The notes below the pieces were generated by a model. That model was not told the DNA's origin. It saw only the letters and a list, made by a program, of their open reading frames with translations, and made no database searches. The position numbers and the translations under genes are program-made. DNA of 64,000 nucleotides, taken from positions 3,515,001 to 3,579,000 of the forward strand of contig NZ_CP036433.1 of the NCBI RefSeq assembly GCF_007751035.1, read 5' to 3'. This DNA comes from Lignipirellula cremea (GTDB lineage Bacteria; Planctomycetota; Planctomycetia; Pirellulales; Pirellulaceae). How positions within the stretch are numbered: the stretch's first letter is position 1; each line of letters begins with the position of its first letter. Below are positions 18,466-28,084 of the stretch, one piece after another.

Positions 18466-18954
18466 CTACTCAACGTCGAATTCCTTCCGGTCTTGAGCCT
18501 CCCGCACGTAGAGGCAAACAGCATCCAGGTCGGCATCGGTGTTCACGCATCGCCAATCGCCGCCGCTCGTCCAGACGGGTCGATCTCGAAACAGGGCGGC
18601 ATGTTCGCGAACGGCGCGAGTGGCGTTTGCTTTTAACTGATCTCGAACCGTGGTCCCTGCGTAGCCGGTCGCCGTGACGACCAGATGCAGGTGATTCGAG
18701 CGGACGTTGATCTCCCAGAGTTTCCAATCCCGACGGCGGCAATGTTGGTGACACGATTCGGTCACAGCGGTTCGATCGGCGGGCGAGAGCAGCACGATCT
18801 CATGTTTCAATCGCTCGGCGCGCCATCGCTGCAATCGCGGCTGGGGATTCTGTTGGCCGCGACTGCGGCGCCGCCAGCCGTCGCTGTCGCCTTGCAGGTG
18901 CGTTCCGTAAACAGTCCAGGTGATGAAGTACGCAAGGGGATCGTCGTAGTTCAC
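18466..18954 (-). CDS. Y1-type (IS200-like, RAYT family) transposase
   Basis: A 162-residue single-strand transposase of the HUH superfamily. The metal-binding HUH motif reads SNHLHLVV and the catalytic Tyr is probably in DAVCLYVREAQD near the C-terminus. The N-terminal YFITWTVYGTHLQGD is characteristic of planctomycete members. Such proteins are thought to recognise REP hairpins and often act as domesticated or self-limited elements. I took the GTG at 18954 as the start because the coding similarity begins there (NYDDPLAYF); no good ATG precedes it outside the repeat. It ends 50 bases from the left repeat and starts 40 bases from the right one. Confidence 0.8.
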   Translation of the reverse strand: MNYDDPLAYFITWTVYGTHLQGDSDGWRRRSRGQQNPQPRLQRWRAERLKHEIVLLSPADRTAVTESCHQHCRRRDWKLWEINVRSNHLHLVVTATGYAGTTVRDQLKANATRAVREHAALFRDRPVWTSGGDWRCVNTDADLDAVCLYVREAQDRKEFDVE

Positions 18955-18994
18955 TGCTGTCGGGTGTGGGTGAGAAAGTTGTGGGTGAAAGGTG

Positions 18995-19025
18995 GGGAAC
19001 CGGGGGCTATCGCCCTGCGGCTGAT
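18995..19025 (-). repeat. Right 31-bp inverted repeat, REP-like
   Basis: Exact reverse complement of 18385-18415, reading GGGAACCGGGGGCTATCGCC at its start on the plus strand. It lies 40 bases upstream of the transposase start. Confidence 0.9.
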
Positions 19026-19193
19026 GGGCTACCTGCGGGTCGATCCATTTTCGGGTGTTCAAAGGGGGCTTGCAAGCCAGCTTGCGTTGTCGTGTTGTGC
19101 CAACGCATGGCGGCGGCAGTTGCCTGGTTAGGGTCCGGCAGGCGGCGTTGCGGGAAACAAGGCCGCCTGCCTGAGGGTTGTTGTTGCGGCGTG

Positions 19194-22100
19194 TTAGCGG
19201 GACGCCGGGTCGGCGTCCGGTTCGACGACGCGGATCTGGAAGGCGCCGCTGTGGCCGCGGACGGTGGTCTCGTACATCAGCTCGGCCTTGGCTGGGGCCA
19301 GGGCGTACTGGCCGGCGAGTTCGGCGTGCAGCACGCACTGGCTGGTGAAGGTTCGGCCGGTGGACTCCACATGCCAGGCGACGCCGGCCGTTTTGTCTTC
19401 GCGAAACACGCCGCCGGGGGTCGTTTGCGCGGCGGCGAAGCGGGCGTCCTCCACCGGGACGATCTCGCCGCAGGAGAGCTTCGGGTTCTCGACCAGCAGA
19501 TACGTCAGATCGTCAGGCGTTTCCCGCTGCACCTGGACCACGCTCTGCAGCCACGATCCGCGGGGGACGGCGTCGCCGGACTCCAGGCGCCGCACCCGTT
19601 TGCCGGTCGGGTCCAGCAGGTAGAACGCACGCGTCACGTTCAGGCCATGCTGGTGCGGCTCGACCGCATCGCCGCGGCTCCAGTAACGCAGCACGGCGCG
19701 GAACAGGGCGCCGGGCGCCTTGCCGGTGAAGCGGATGCGATTGTCGCCGGGCTGCAGCACGGTCCCGGCGAACGTGAAGTTCTCCGTTTTCCCCGGTTCG
19801 ATCATGACGGCCTGCGCGGCATGCTGCTGCACCTGAAAGCCGATTTCGGCCGGGTCGCCCGGACGATGGTCCTGGCTGGCCAGGTAATCGCAGCAGGCGT
19901 AAATGATCATGGCGGTGGCCTTGGTCGAGTTCCAGCGGTCCCCTCGTTTCTGCACGGCGAAGTAGTTCAGCACCTCGGGGATGAGCGGATCGTCGGAGTC
20001 GAAAGCGACCAGCGACTTCAGGGCGGCGGCGCTGATTTCCAGCGGGTCGTCTCCCCAGCGAGAGAAGCCGGCCGTTCGCCACTGGGCCGTGCCGTTGCTA
20101 CGGACGGCGCGGCTGCGGAGTTTGCGGGCCAGCCTGCCTGCCAGGGCGGTCTGCTTTTGCCGGGCCGCCATTTCGAGCGCCATTGCCAGCGCGTAATCGC
20201 TCAGCTGGTCGGCCGCCAGTCGGCCTTCGATGTACGTCCACCAGGAAGCGTCGGGCGCCTGGCGATGCGACAGCACATACATGCAGAACAGGGCGTCGGC
20301 CGTGGCGCCGGCGGCGGTGTTCGGTTGCTCGCTGGTCGTCGTCGCGATCAGTTCGTTGACAAAACGCTGCAGCCGATTCACGCCGCTGAGCACGGCTTGT
20401 TCGTTGTACAGCGGGTAGTCGGCCTGCTCGGCCAGCAGCAGTCCGTACAGAGCGTACGGGGTCATCATTTCATGCGTGGCTCCGCCAGCTTGCCAGCCCC
20501 AGCCGCCGTCGGGCTGCTGCAGCTGCAGCAGACGCTTGACGCCCGCTTCGACCACGCCGGGCAGTTTCGCTTCCAGCTCGGCGTTCTCGATGCCGGCGCG
20601 CTGGAGCGTTTGCGCCACGCGGAGGGCGGGCAGGAAGCGGCTCATCGTTTGTTCCACACAGCCGTGCGGGTAACTGACCAGGTAGTCGAGCGACTGCACC
20701 AGGTCGTCGGCCAGCGACGGAACCAGGGTGACTTCGAGCGTCGCCTGGGTCAGGTCGATCGAATCGGGCACATGCAGGACGGCCTGACCGCGGGCGAAAC
20801 CGCTGACGGAGATTGTCTGCTCCGCCGCCATCGGGGCGACCGGCAAGCGTTTCAGCGAAGCGTCGGAACCGGCCGGGCAGCGGGCCGTCATCAGCAGCTG
20901 CGTGTAGCCTGCCTTGCCGGGCAGGAACGTCCAGTAGACGGGCGCATTTCCCAGGGCCGGCACGAGGACGCGCTGCGTGGCGAGGCCGGGCACACGGCCG
21001 TTTTCGGCGGTCAGCGAGACTTCCATCTCCTGGTCGGTTTCGGTCCGGTTATGCACGCTGGCGTAGAGCTTGACCTGATCCCCTTCGGTGAAGGTCCGTG
21101 GGATCATCGGCCAGACCATGACGGGCTTGAGCGTGCGAAAGCTGGCCTTCTGCTGGCCGACATGCATGTCGCGACTGACGGCCGTCACCACCACCTGCCA
21201 GTTGGTCAGGGAGTCCGGCAGTTTGACCGGGAAGCTGGCTTTCCCCTGGGCGTCGGTGCGGAGGGTTCCGCTCCAGAAGGCGAGATCGGAGAAGTCCCGG
21301 CGAACGGTCACGCCGGAGGCGTCCAGCACGGGGGCCGACTCGCCCGACATCGGGACATGCGACAGGAACGACTGCCCCGACGCGGCAAAGTCGCTGGTCG
21401 AATACATGGCGTTGGCGCTCACCGAAAAATGTGCGTCGCCGCGGGCTCGTCCCAGGCCGTATCCCCGGTACTGCAGCAGCTGCTGGTTGCCGTACTGGTG
21501 CTGGAACCGCTCGCGAAACTGCGGATTCGACGAGGTCTCCCACATGTGCAGCCGCTCGCCTGTGTAGGACCACTCCAGGGAAAAGGTGTTGCGGACGGTG
21601 AGCAGCGCGTCGATCACGCGGACGCCTTTGCGCACCGCAGGATCGGAGTTGACGTTGTAATGCCAGTTGTGGCCAAAGTAGTAGTAAAGCCCCAAGTCCG
21701 TTTCCACCGGGATGCCGGCCAGTTCCAGCAAGGCGGCGACCTGGTAGCCATGCAGGTAGTTTTGGCGATAGCTGGCGACGGCCTGGCGCCGGAGCTGGTC
21801 GAGCGGCCCCTCGTTCGCGACGGGCTGGGACTTCATCGCCAACTCGGCCTTCTCGATCAGCGCTTCCAGCTTGAGATCGCCGAGGGACCGCCGCAGACGA
21901 TCCTGCGCGGCCAGCGTGCGGGCCCGTTCGTCGGCGAGGTAGAAGTTGCGGATATCAACGGCGCGGTCGGCGGAGACGCCGAGCAGCGACTGGTCAAACA
22001 CCGAGACGACCAGGTCGACCTCCTGCTGACGGCCGACCTCGATGCCGATCGTCGCCGTGGCGCCCGGTTCGTAGGTTTGCTCGGTTTGAATCTCGATGTT

Positions 22101-24092
22101 CAGCAGGCGATCGGTCGGATTGACGCGCAAAAACTGGTGGGCCGTGCGCAGGTCCCCCTGGTTGTCGACATACTGGGCCTCGACCACGCAGCCGTATCGC
22201 AAGCCTGGCGGCAGGTTTTCTGCGAAACGAAAAGCTCCTTCGCCGGAGTTGAATGCTTTGCAAAAACGGACGCCTGAGCTGTCGCGCAGGGTGAGCAGCA
22301 ACGGGGCCTGGCGATGACGACAGTGGAGTTCACCGACCAGCTTGCCGCCTGCCGTGACGACGCTTTCCGCCAGATCAAGGCTGATGGCCGGCAGGTCGTC
22401 GGGCTCCACGACCAGACACCCTATCTCGTTCTGCAGCTCCCTTCCATCGGCCAGCCGGGCGACGCAGACGAGCTTGTATGGGCCTGCTTCTTCCAGCTGC
22501 AGCTCGGCCCGGTTCTCGGTCGCCACGACCGCGGTCGCCATGTCGCGCTGGGCCGCTTTGCCAGTGGCCGCGGCGCCGAAGCGTCCTGCCGGGGAGCGTC
22601 CGTAGGCGTGATGCCGGTAGTTGTGAAGGGGATAATAGTTCAGCTGCAAATGGTTGTAGAAACCGTAGCCGCCGTAGGCAGGTTGCGGTTCGGCTGCCGG
22701 GGAGAGTTTCATGGCGACGACGGTTGCTTTGGCGGCGACCGGCTGACCGTTGGCCTGGGGCTGGATCTCGACCTGGAACTTTTCGCCGACGACGAACTTC
22801 CGTTTGGGCAGCGATAAATGCAGATCGCAGGCGCGGGTTTTGCCGCCGAGCGAAAGGGTGCGCGAAGCTCGCTGTTCGCGGCCGTTGTAGTCGACGAGTA
22901 CGCCGTCGACCGCCACGCGGTAGGCCCCTTCGGTCCAGGATTTCTGCAGCGTCAGGCGATGCTCACCGGCGCCGGACGTGTTGAGGGGAACGTCGGCTTC
23001 CACGACCGAAACAACCCGCTCGCCGGAGCCGCCGGTCGAGGGAACGGGAAAGCCCGCTTCCCGCAACAGTCGGCGATCGTCGTCGGGGTTGTCGGCCGTC
23101 GCGTCGGCTGAAGTATGTCCATTCCAGTAGACGTACTGCTTGCTGTCGAGCGGCAGGTCGGTTGTCTGGTCGTCGGTCTGCAGGATCCGAGCCTGGAAAT
23201 GTAGCTGCGAGCCGGGGACGGGATTCTCCAGAAAGTCGACGGCCTGGAACTTGAGTGTCAGTTCGCGATCGACGATCTGGCTGTCGATCTTCAGACGCAC
23301 TTTGGCTTTGCGGAACTCGGCCAGTCGCACCTGGGCCTGGCCGCGGTAGCCTTCGATCGCCATGGTGTAGTCGTCGAGAGCGTCGGCCGACTGGAACAGG
23401 TATTCGCCTGAGATGCGGCCCCAGGCGTCGCTGGTCAGTTCCAGCACGGCCGCCTGGGTGTTCTTTTGTTTGGAGGTTAGCACGACCTTGACCGCTGTGT
23501 CAGGAATCGGCTGAAAGTCGCCCTGGTCGTCGAGGGAGCGGAGAAAGGCGGCGAACTTGAGCTTCTGCAGCGGCCGGTAAACGGTCCGATCGACGACGAA
23601 GAAGGCCGACGGCTCCTGCGGCGTAGGCGGCGTCAGCTGGACGGTCGCGGCGAGCGTTTCGTTCAGCTGGAAACGGACCGTTTGCGTGGCGGTCGCCTGG
23701 TATGGCCAGGTGAACAGGTTGCCTTGCTGCAGAATGAGCTCGGCGGCCTGGCGTTCGCCGTTGATGGTCACCTGGATCGGCTGGCCTGCAAAGTCGGTTC
23801 CGCCGGCGACCCATCCCAGCACCTGGCGGTGGTCGCAGTGCAGCACGAGTCGCGGCTCTGCAGCGTAAGGCTGCGTCGGTCCCAGCACGTTGATGAGCGG
23901 CTGGGTCTCCCCTGCCTGGCCGAACACGACCGGCGTCTGACGGACTGCCTGGCCCTGTTCTTCGTCGGCGGCGGTCGAAAGCTGACCCAGACTGCCGGCG
24001 ATGATCCCACCGAAGAGGATTAGGCCGAGCGTCGCCAGGGCGATCTTCGCTGGTCTGTCTTGCTGCAGGAATCCTGGTTTGGCCGCGCGCAT
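19194..24092 (-). CDS. Alpha-2-macroglobulin family protein
   Basis: A 1632-residue exported protease-trap protein. An N-terminal hydrophobic segment (IALATLGLILFGGIIAG) is a signal anchor or signal peptide without a lipobox. The MG2 region has VVDRTVYRPLQKLKF, matching the usual D-R-x-x-Y-R-P motif. The A2M core shows PVMVWPMIPRTFTEGDQV. The thioester motif is CVEQ (Cys1145-Gln1148) within YPHGCVEQTMSRFLP, so thioester chemistry is probably retained. A helical toroid repeat LQLQQPDGGWGW follows. Bacterial homologues often sit beside the penicillin-binding protein PBP1C gene, which is absent here. Length is normal for the family. It likely protects the envelope from foreign proteases. Confidence 0.9.
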   Translation of the reverse strand: MRAAKPGFLQQDRPAKIALATLGLILFGGIIAGSLGQLSTAADEEQGQAVRQTPVVFGQAGETQPLINVLGPTQPYAAEPRLVLHCDHRQVLGWVAGGTDFAGQPIQVTINGERQAAELILQQGNLFTWPYQATATQTVRFQLNETLAATVQLTPPTPQEPSAFFVVDRTVYRPLQKLKFAAFLRSLDDQGDFQPIPDTAVKVVLTSKQKNTQAAVLELTSDAWGRISGEYLFQSADALDDYTMAIEGYRGQAQVRLAEFRKAKVRLKIDSQIVDRELTLKFQAVDFLENPVPGSQLHFQARILQTDDQTTDLPLDSKQYVYWNGHTSADATADNPDDDRRLLREAGFPVPSTGGSGERVVSVVEADVPLNTSGAGEHRLTLQKSWTEGAYRVAVDGVLVDYNGREQRASRTLSLGGKTRACDLHLSLPKRKFVVGEKFQVEIQPQANGQPVAAKATVVAMKLSPAAEPQPAYGGYGFYNHLQLNYYPLHNYRHHAYGRSPAGRFGAAATGKAAQRDMATAVVATENRAELQLEEAGPYKLVCVARLADGRELQNEIGCLVVEPDDLPAISLDLAESVVTAGGKLVGELHCRHRQAPLLLTLRDSSGVRFCKAFNSGEGAFRFAENLPPGLRYGCVVEAQYVDNQGDLRTAHQFLRVNPTDRLLNIEIQTEQTYEPGATATIGIEVGRQQEVDLVVSVFDQSLLGVSADRAVDIRNFYLADERARTLAAQDRLRRSLGDLKLEALIEKAELAMKSQPVANEGPLDQLRRQAVASYRQNYLHGYQVAALLELAGIPVETDLGLYYYFGHNWHYNVNSDPAVRKGVRVIDALLTVRNTFSLEWSYTGERLHMWETSSNPQFRERFQHQYGNQQLLQYRGYGLGRARGDAHFSVSANAMYSTSDFAASGQSFLSHVPMSGESAPVLDASGVTVRRDFSDLAFWSGTLRTDAQGKASFPVKLPDSLTNWQVVVTAVSRDMHVGQQKASFRTLKPVMVWPMIPRTFTEGDQVKLYASVHNRTETDQEMEVSLTAENGRVPGLATQRVLVPALGNAPVYWTFLPGKAGYTQLLMTARCPAGSDASLKRLPVAPMAAEQTISVSGFARGQAVLHVPDSIDLTQATLEVTLVPSLADDLVQSLDYLVSYPHGCVEQTMSRFLPALRVAQTLQRAGIENAELEAKLPGVVEAGVKRLLQLQQPDGGWGWQAGGATHEMMTPYALYGLLLAEQADYPLYNEQAVLSGVNRLQRFVNELIATTTSEQPNTAAGATADALFCMYVLSHRQAPDASWWTYIEGRLAADQLSDYALAMALEMAARQKQTALAGRLARKLRSRAVRSNGTAQWRTAGFSRWGDDPLEISAAALKSLVAFDSDDPLIPEVLNYFAVQKRGDRWNSTKATAMIIYACCDYLASQDHRPGDPAEIGFQVQQHAAQAVMIEPGKTENFTFAGTVLQPGDNRIRFTGKAPGALFRAVLRYWSRGDAVEPHQHGLNVTRAFYLLDPTGKRVRRLESGDAVPRGSWLQSVVQVQRETPDDLTYLLVENPKLSCGEIVPVEDARFAAAQTTPGGVFREDKTAGVAWHVESTGRTFTSQCVLHAELAGQYALAPAKAELMYETTVRGHSGAFQIRVVEPDADPASR

Positions 24093-24224
24093 GGTTCGTT
24101 CCTTGATTCAAGACTCAAGAGACTGAGGGAAGTGCTATGCCCTCACCATAACGGATGTAACCGTCAGGAAGCGTAACAGGCTGGTAACGAGTGGAGCGAC
24201 CGGGCGGCGGCATTCTTGCCGTGG

Positions 24225-24261
24225 GTCAAGAAAAGAAAAACGCCACATGGCTGCGGCGTTT
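24225..24261 (-). terminator. Rho-independent terminator of the YhaN-like gene
   Basis: On the minus strand, AAACGCC (24261-24255) pairs with GGCGTTT (24244-24238) around a ten-base loop. A T-rich tract (TTTTTCTTTTCTT) follows. It begins 26 bases after the stop codon of the upstream gene. Confidence 0.75.
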
Positions 24262-24286
24262 CGGGAGGTTTCTCGCGGAGGGACTA

Positions 24287-27200
24287 TCAGGCGGCGTCGC
24301 CGTCGTCCCACCACATTTCGTCGACCTCGGGCGGGTGCGTGACCGGCTCGGCGATCGTTTCGATGATCGTTTCGACGTACGGTTCGGGCTCTTCGTACGG
24401 CTCCTCTTCGACCTCTTCTTCAGGTTCTTCGGCGGCGTACTCTTCCGCGTATTCTTCGATGATCGGGTCGGCGATCGTTTCGACGATCACGGGTTTTTTG
24501 GCGACGACCGGTTCGGGCTCCGGCTCCGGTTCTGGTTCGTCCAGATACTGGGCCAACAACTCTTCGGCGGTGAAGCGGACTTTTTTGCTCGCCTTGGCGG
24601 CAGGCGCCAGGGTGTAGTCATAGTCGGGCGCCGGCGGCTCGACGAAGAAGGTTTCTTCGACTTCGGGCTCCGGTTCTTCGACGGCGACGGGTTCTTCCCA
24701 GGCTTCTTCTTCAGCTTCGTCCGCCGCGGCGTCGAGGGCGTCGTTAGCGTCTTCCAGCAGCTCTTCGGCCGGCTCTTCTTCTTCGATCGGTCCGTAGACC
24801 TGGACGATCTCCTCTTCCTGTTCAATCTCTTCTTCTTCTTCGATCGCTTCGAAGTAGGCGGCCGGTTCGGAGGAAACGGAAATTGCTTCCCCGGTCAGCC
24901 TGTTTGGCAGGCGGCGAGTTTCAACATGGATCCGATTGAACGCATTGACGATATGTTCATGACAGGTGAACAGCAGCACCTGGCGACCGTCGGTGGCGAA
25001 TTCCGACAGCACCTTGGCGGCCAGCATCATGCGATCGCCGTCGAGGTTGACCATCACGTCGTCGAGGACCATCGGCAGGGTCGCTCCCCGCTGGGCGTAA
25101 GCGTCGACCAGGGCCAGGCGAATGGCGAGGAAAACGGCTTCCCGCGTGCCCTGGCTCAGAACGTCCAGCGGCAGGCTTTGCCCCAGGGCGTCGTCGACCT
25201 GCAGGACGTCTTTTCCTAGGGGAGTCCAGACGCGTTTGTACTGGCCGCCGGTCAGTTTGCGCAGATACCGGGTGGCGGCGCTGAGCGTTTCCGGTTGCCG
25301 TTCGGTTTCGTAAATTTCGCGGATCGACTCCAGCACCAGCGTGGCGGCGGCCAGCACCTGCCAGCGGGCGATGGCCTGCTCCAGGCGGCGTTCCACGCAG
25401 CTGAGATCCAGTTTGGCTTCCGCCAGGCGGCGGTCTTCGGCCAGGGATTTCATTTCCTGGGAGTACTCGCCGCGTTTTTCGTGCAGGGAGGCGACTTGCT
25501 GTTCGGCCTGTTTGAGCTCCGTCTGGAGTTGCTCGTGGCGGCGATCCAGGTGGAAGGCGCCCCGGCCTTTGAACTCAGGGGCGACGTCGTCTTCACTGAC
25601 CTGGGCGCCGAGCCGTTCGCGGATTTCGCTGGTGAGCTCTTCCAGTTCGGTCTGCAGGGCCCGCAGCTGATCGTGCTGGCCGGAGACGCGACGGAAGGCC
25701 GTTTCGTTATCGACGCCGACCTCGGCCAGCAAGGCGTAACGGCGCCGTTCGACGCTTTCGTAACTTCGCTGGCCGCGGGAGAGGTCTTTCAGCAGGGTTC
25801 GCAGTTTTCGCCGCAAAGCCGAGCGTTTGTTCAGGTGTTCCTGCTGATCGGCCTGGGCCTGGAGCAGAACCTTGAGTTGCTCCTGCGGAGTGCTATTGGC
25901 TGACTTCAGGCCGCAGTCTTCCATCAACACCTGAAGGCGTTCCAGCACGGTGCTTAATTCGCGTTCGCGCTGGGTCAGTTCTTCCCGACGCGAGTCGCGG
26001 CGATGCTGCAGCTGGGAGACCTGGTCGTAACGCTCCGACAGCTGCTTGACGTGCTTGGGCGACAGGGTCGGCGACAGGTTCACGCGGCGCAGCGCGGCAC
26101 GCCATTTTTCGCGGCTGTCTTTGACGGCTTCTTCGGTCTGGTCGACCCGCTCCTTGGCGATTTCAAACCGCTGCCAGGCGGTCTGACGATCGTTTTCCAG
26201 CGGCAGCAGTTCTTCCAGGCGGGCCAGTTCGTGCTCGGCTTCCGAAAGACGGACATCGAGCGTGCCGCCGCCGGTGGGCAGCAGGTTGTCGATCATGTCG
26301 CGTTCTTCTTTCAGCGTGCGCACCTGTTTGCTGACCAGTTCCAGCTGACGGGTGCAGTCATCCAGTTCCCGGGCGGAAGAGCGTTCGAGCAGCCATTTGT
26401 AGCCGATCATCAGCCCCAGCGCGGCCAGGCCGAGCAGGGCGATTGGCAGCCCCATGCCGCTGGCGAAGGTAACCGACCAGATTGTGCCCGACATGAACAG
26501 CACGACGCCAAAAATGAAAACCACGCCAATCAGGGCGACCTGCTGGAACGGCAGGACCTGCTCTTCCAGTAGCTCCTGGCTTTCTTCCTGCAGCTGCTCG
26601 CGATCCCGGTTCAGGCGTTCCAGGCGTTCTTCCAGCTGGATCCGGCGTCGCAGGCGGGTGACGCGGCCGCCCGTTTCTTCCAGGGATCCGGCCAGATCGG
26701 CTTTGCCGCGTTCGGCGAGGAGCGATTCGATTTCCAGCGCTAGTTCTTCCGCTTCCCGGCGACAGCGATCCATGTCGGCTTTGGCGTTGGTGTGGCGGCC
26801 GGATTCTTCCCGCATGGCGCGGGCCGGGCTGCGGAGGATGCCCATGGTGCGGCTGGAGATTTCCGGCACGCCCATGGCGGCGACTTCGCGGGCGGTGGAG
26901 GCCTCGGACAGGCCGAGTTCGCCGGCGTAGGACTTCAGCTCCAGGTCGAGCATCGTCGCTTCGCCTTCGAGCGTTTCAATTTGATGCTGCAGTGAGGAGA
27001 TCCAGTGCGAATGCTCAGCCAGGGCGTCGATCCGGGAGGCGTTCTCCCACAGGCGACGATTGATCGGCAGGGCCTCTGTCTCGTCGCGGACGGTCTGAGC
27101 GTGGCGCTTCAGCAGCTCGATTTTTTCCCGGCGGGTCGACAGCCGCAGGTTGTAAGATTCGAGCCTTTCGATGCCGCGTTCCGGCATGGCCGGCAGTCGC

Positions 27201-28000
27201 GGCAGGGCGGCGATCTGCTGGCGAATGCTGTCGCGCAGCTCCCATTTGTCGTGGACGCGTTGGGCGATTTCGACCAGCCGGACCTGTTGCTCGAGAGCTT
27301 CGATTTTCTTGTCCAGTTCGGCGACTTCGCTTTCCAGCACCACACGCTGGGAAGCGATGCGGGACCAGCGCTGGCCGCGGGAGGTGTGTTCGTCGATCTC
27401 CCGGCGCAACTCGTCGTGGCGGCGAAGCAGGTCGATGACCTGCGAGCGTTCGTCGGAATTGGAGATAATGTGGTTGCGGGACCGCTCCAGCTCCCGCATG
27501 ACGTCGACCAGCGAAACACGATCGAGGCCGCTGGTCAGTTTGTACAACTGATCGGCCGCTTCGGTGCTGTCGAGCGTGCCCAGTTCCTGGATTTCGCGGA
27601 GGCCGACGGCAAAGACGTTGTTAAAGATCGATTCGTCGATACCGCCCAGCATGGAGCTAAGGAAGTGACCGCCCTGGACGGCGCCGTCGGCGGCCGTGAC
27701 GAGGCTTTCGCCCAGCGATTCGACTGGATCGGTGACTTTGGTTTTGCGACGGACGGAGAAACTGCCCTCGCCGTGGGAAACGCCCAGAGCGCCGCCGGGT
27801 TTACCGCCGCGCAGGGGCGGCAGGTAGCGGGTGCGGCGTTCGGCGGAGAAGCCGTACAGCACCGTCCTTACAAATTGCATCAGCGTGGTTTTTCCGGCTT
27901 CGTTACGGCCGTAAAAAACGGTCATGCGGTCGTTAAGGTTTTCGATCGACAGCTTGGTCCAAACCCCAAAACCGTCGACTTGAAGATCCGTTATCTTCAT
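24287..28000 (-). CDS. YhaN-like AAA ATPase (SbcC/Rad50-type) with acidic C-terminal tail
   Basis: A 1237-residue SMC/Rad50-like ATPase. Walker A is GRNEAGKTT (residues 31-39). Long coiled coils flank two membrane-type hydrophobic stretches at about residues 483-535, a known feature of YhaN proteins. The ABC signature lies in LSQGTREAVFLAIRLAL (about 947-963), Walker B in LPMVLDDVMVNLD, and a switch His in FTCHEH. Residues about 1040-1237 form an unusual Glu-rich tail with Pro-Glu repeats that is not part of the ATPase fold. The gene has a strong ribosome binding site (AGGAGGA, eight bases upstream) and follows an SbcD-like gene by 84 bases, so both are likely one operon acting on DNA ends. 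Confidence 0.88.
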   Translation of the reverse strand: MKITDLQVDGFGVWTKLSIENLNDRMTVFYGRNEAGKTTLMQFVRTVLYGFSAERRTRYLPPLRGGKPGGALGVSHGEGSFSVRRKTKVTDPVESLGESLVTAADGAVQGGHFLSSMLGGIDESIFNNVFAVGLREIQELGTLDSTEAADQLYKLTSGLDRVSLVDVMRELERSRNHIISNSDERSQVIDLLRRHDELRREIDEHTSRGQRWSRIASQRVVLESEVAELDKKIEALEQQVRLVEIAQRVHDKWELRDSIRQQIAALPRLPAMPERGIERLESYNLRLSTRREKIELLKRHAQTVRDETEALPINRRLWENASRIDALAEHSHWISSLQHQIETLEGEATMLDLELKSYAGELGLSEASTAREVAAMGVPEISSRTMGILRSPARAMREESGRHTNAKADMDRCRREAEELALEIESLLAERGKADLAGSLEETGGRVTRLRRRIQLEERLERLNRDREQLQEESQELLEEQVLPFQQVALIGVVFIFGVVLFMSGTIWSVTFASGMGLPIALLGLAALGLMIGYKWLLERSSARELDDCTRQLELVSKQVRTLKEERDMIDNLLPTGGGTLDVRLSEAEHELARLEELLPLENDRQTAWQRFEIAKERVDQTEEAVKDSREKWRAALRRVNLSPTLSPKHVKQLSERYDQVSQLQHRRDSRREELTQRERELSTVLERLQVLMEDCGLKSANSTPQEQLKVLLQAQADQQEHLNKRSALRRKLRTLLKDLSRGQRSYESVERRRYALLAEVGVDNETAFRRVSGQHDQLRALQTELEELTSEIRERLGAQVSEDDVAPEFKGRGAFHLDRRHEQLQTELKQAEQQVASLHEKRGEYSQEMKSLAEDRRLAEAKLDLSCVERRLEQAIARWQVLAAATLVLESIREIYETERQPETLSAATRYLRKLTGGQYKRVWTPLGKDVLQVDDALGQSLPLDVLSQGTREAVFLAIRLALVDAYAQRGATLPMVLDDVMVNLDGDRMMLAAKVLSEFATDGRQVLLFTCHEHIVNAFNRIHVETRRLPNRLTGEAISVSSEPAAYFEAIEEEEEIEQEEEIVQVYGPIEEEEPAEELLEDANDALDAAADEAEEEAWEEPVAVEEPEPEVEETFFVEPPAPDYDYTLAPAAKASKKVRFTAEELLAQYLDEPEPEPEPEPVVAKKPVIVETIADPIIEEYAEEYAAEEPEEEVEEEPYEEPEPYVETIIETIAEPVTHPPEVDEMWWDDGDAA

Positions 28001-28084
28001 GCCGCCATCCTCCTGACTGAACGAGTCGTATCCGGACCAGGGCCCGCCTTAATGGAGCGGGGCCACAGGGCGTGGTGTTGAGAT

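Larger units (their letters stand above)
18385..19025 (-). mobile_element. RAYT-type REP-associated unit with perfect 31-bp inverted repeats
   Basis: The 641-base unit is bounded by a perfect 31-base inverted repeat: 18385-18415 and its exact reverse complement at 18995-19025. It encloses one single-domain Y1-type transposase gene. Each repeat contains the small palindrome GGGC-gata-GCCC, which can fold into a REP-like hairpin. This fits a REP-associated tyrosine transposase flanked by its own REP sequences. I saw no other copy of the 31-mer in the window. Confidence 0.75.

Noticed and set aside
18966-22277. Very long open frame (about 1100 codons) on the plus strand, antisense to the alpha-2-macroglobulin gene
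   Set aside because: High GC content removes stop codons from opposite-strand frames. The translated sequence is His/Gly/Gln/Val-rich without motifs, whereas the minus strand encodes a well-matched A2M with a thioester motif.
24370-24840. Repetitive-looking GAA/TTC-rich stretch that could be a DNA microsatellite
   Set aside because: It is explained by Glu and Pro codons in the acidic tail of the ATPase and has no regular repeat unit.
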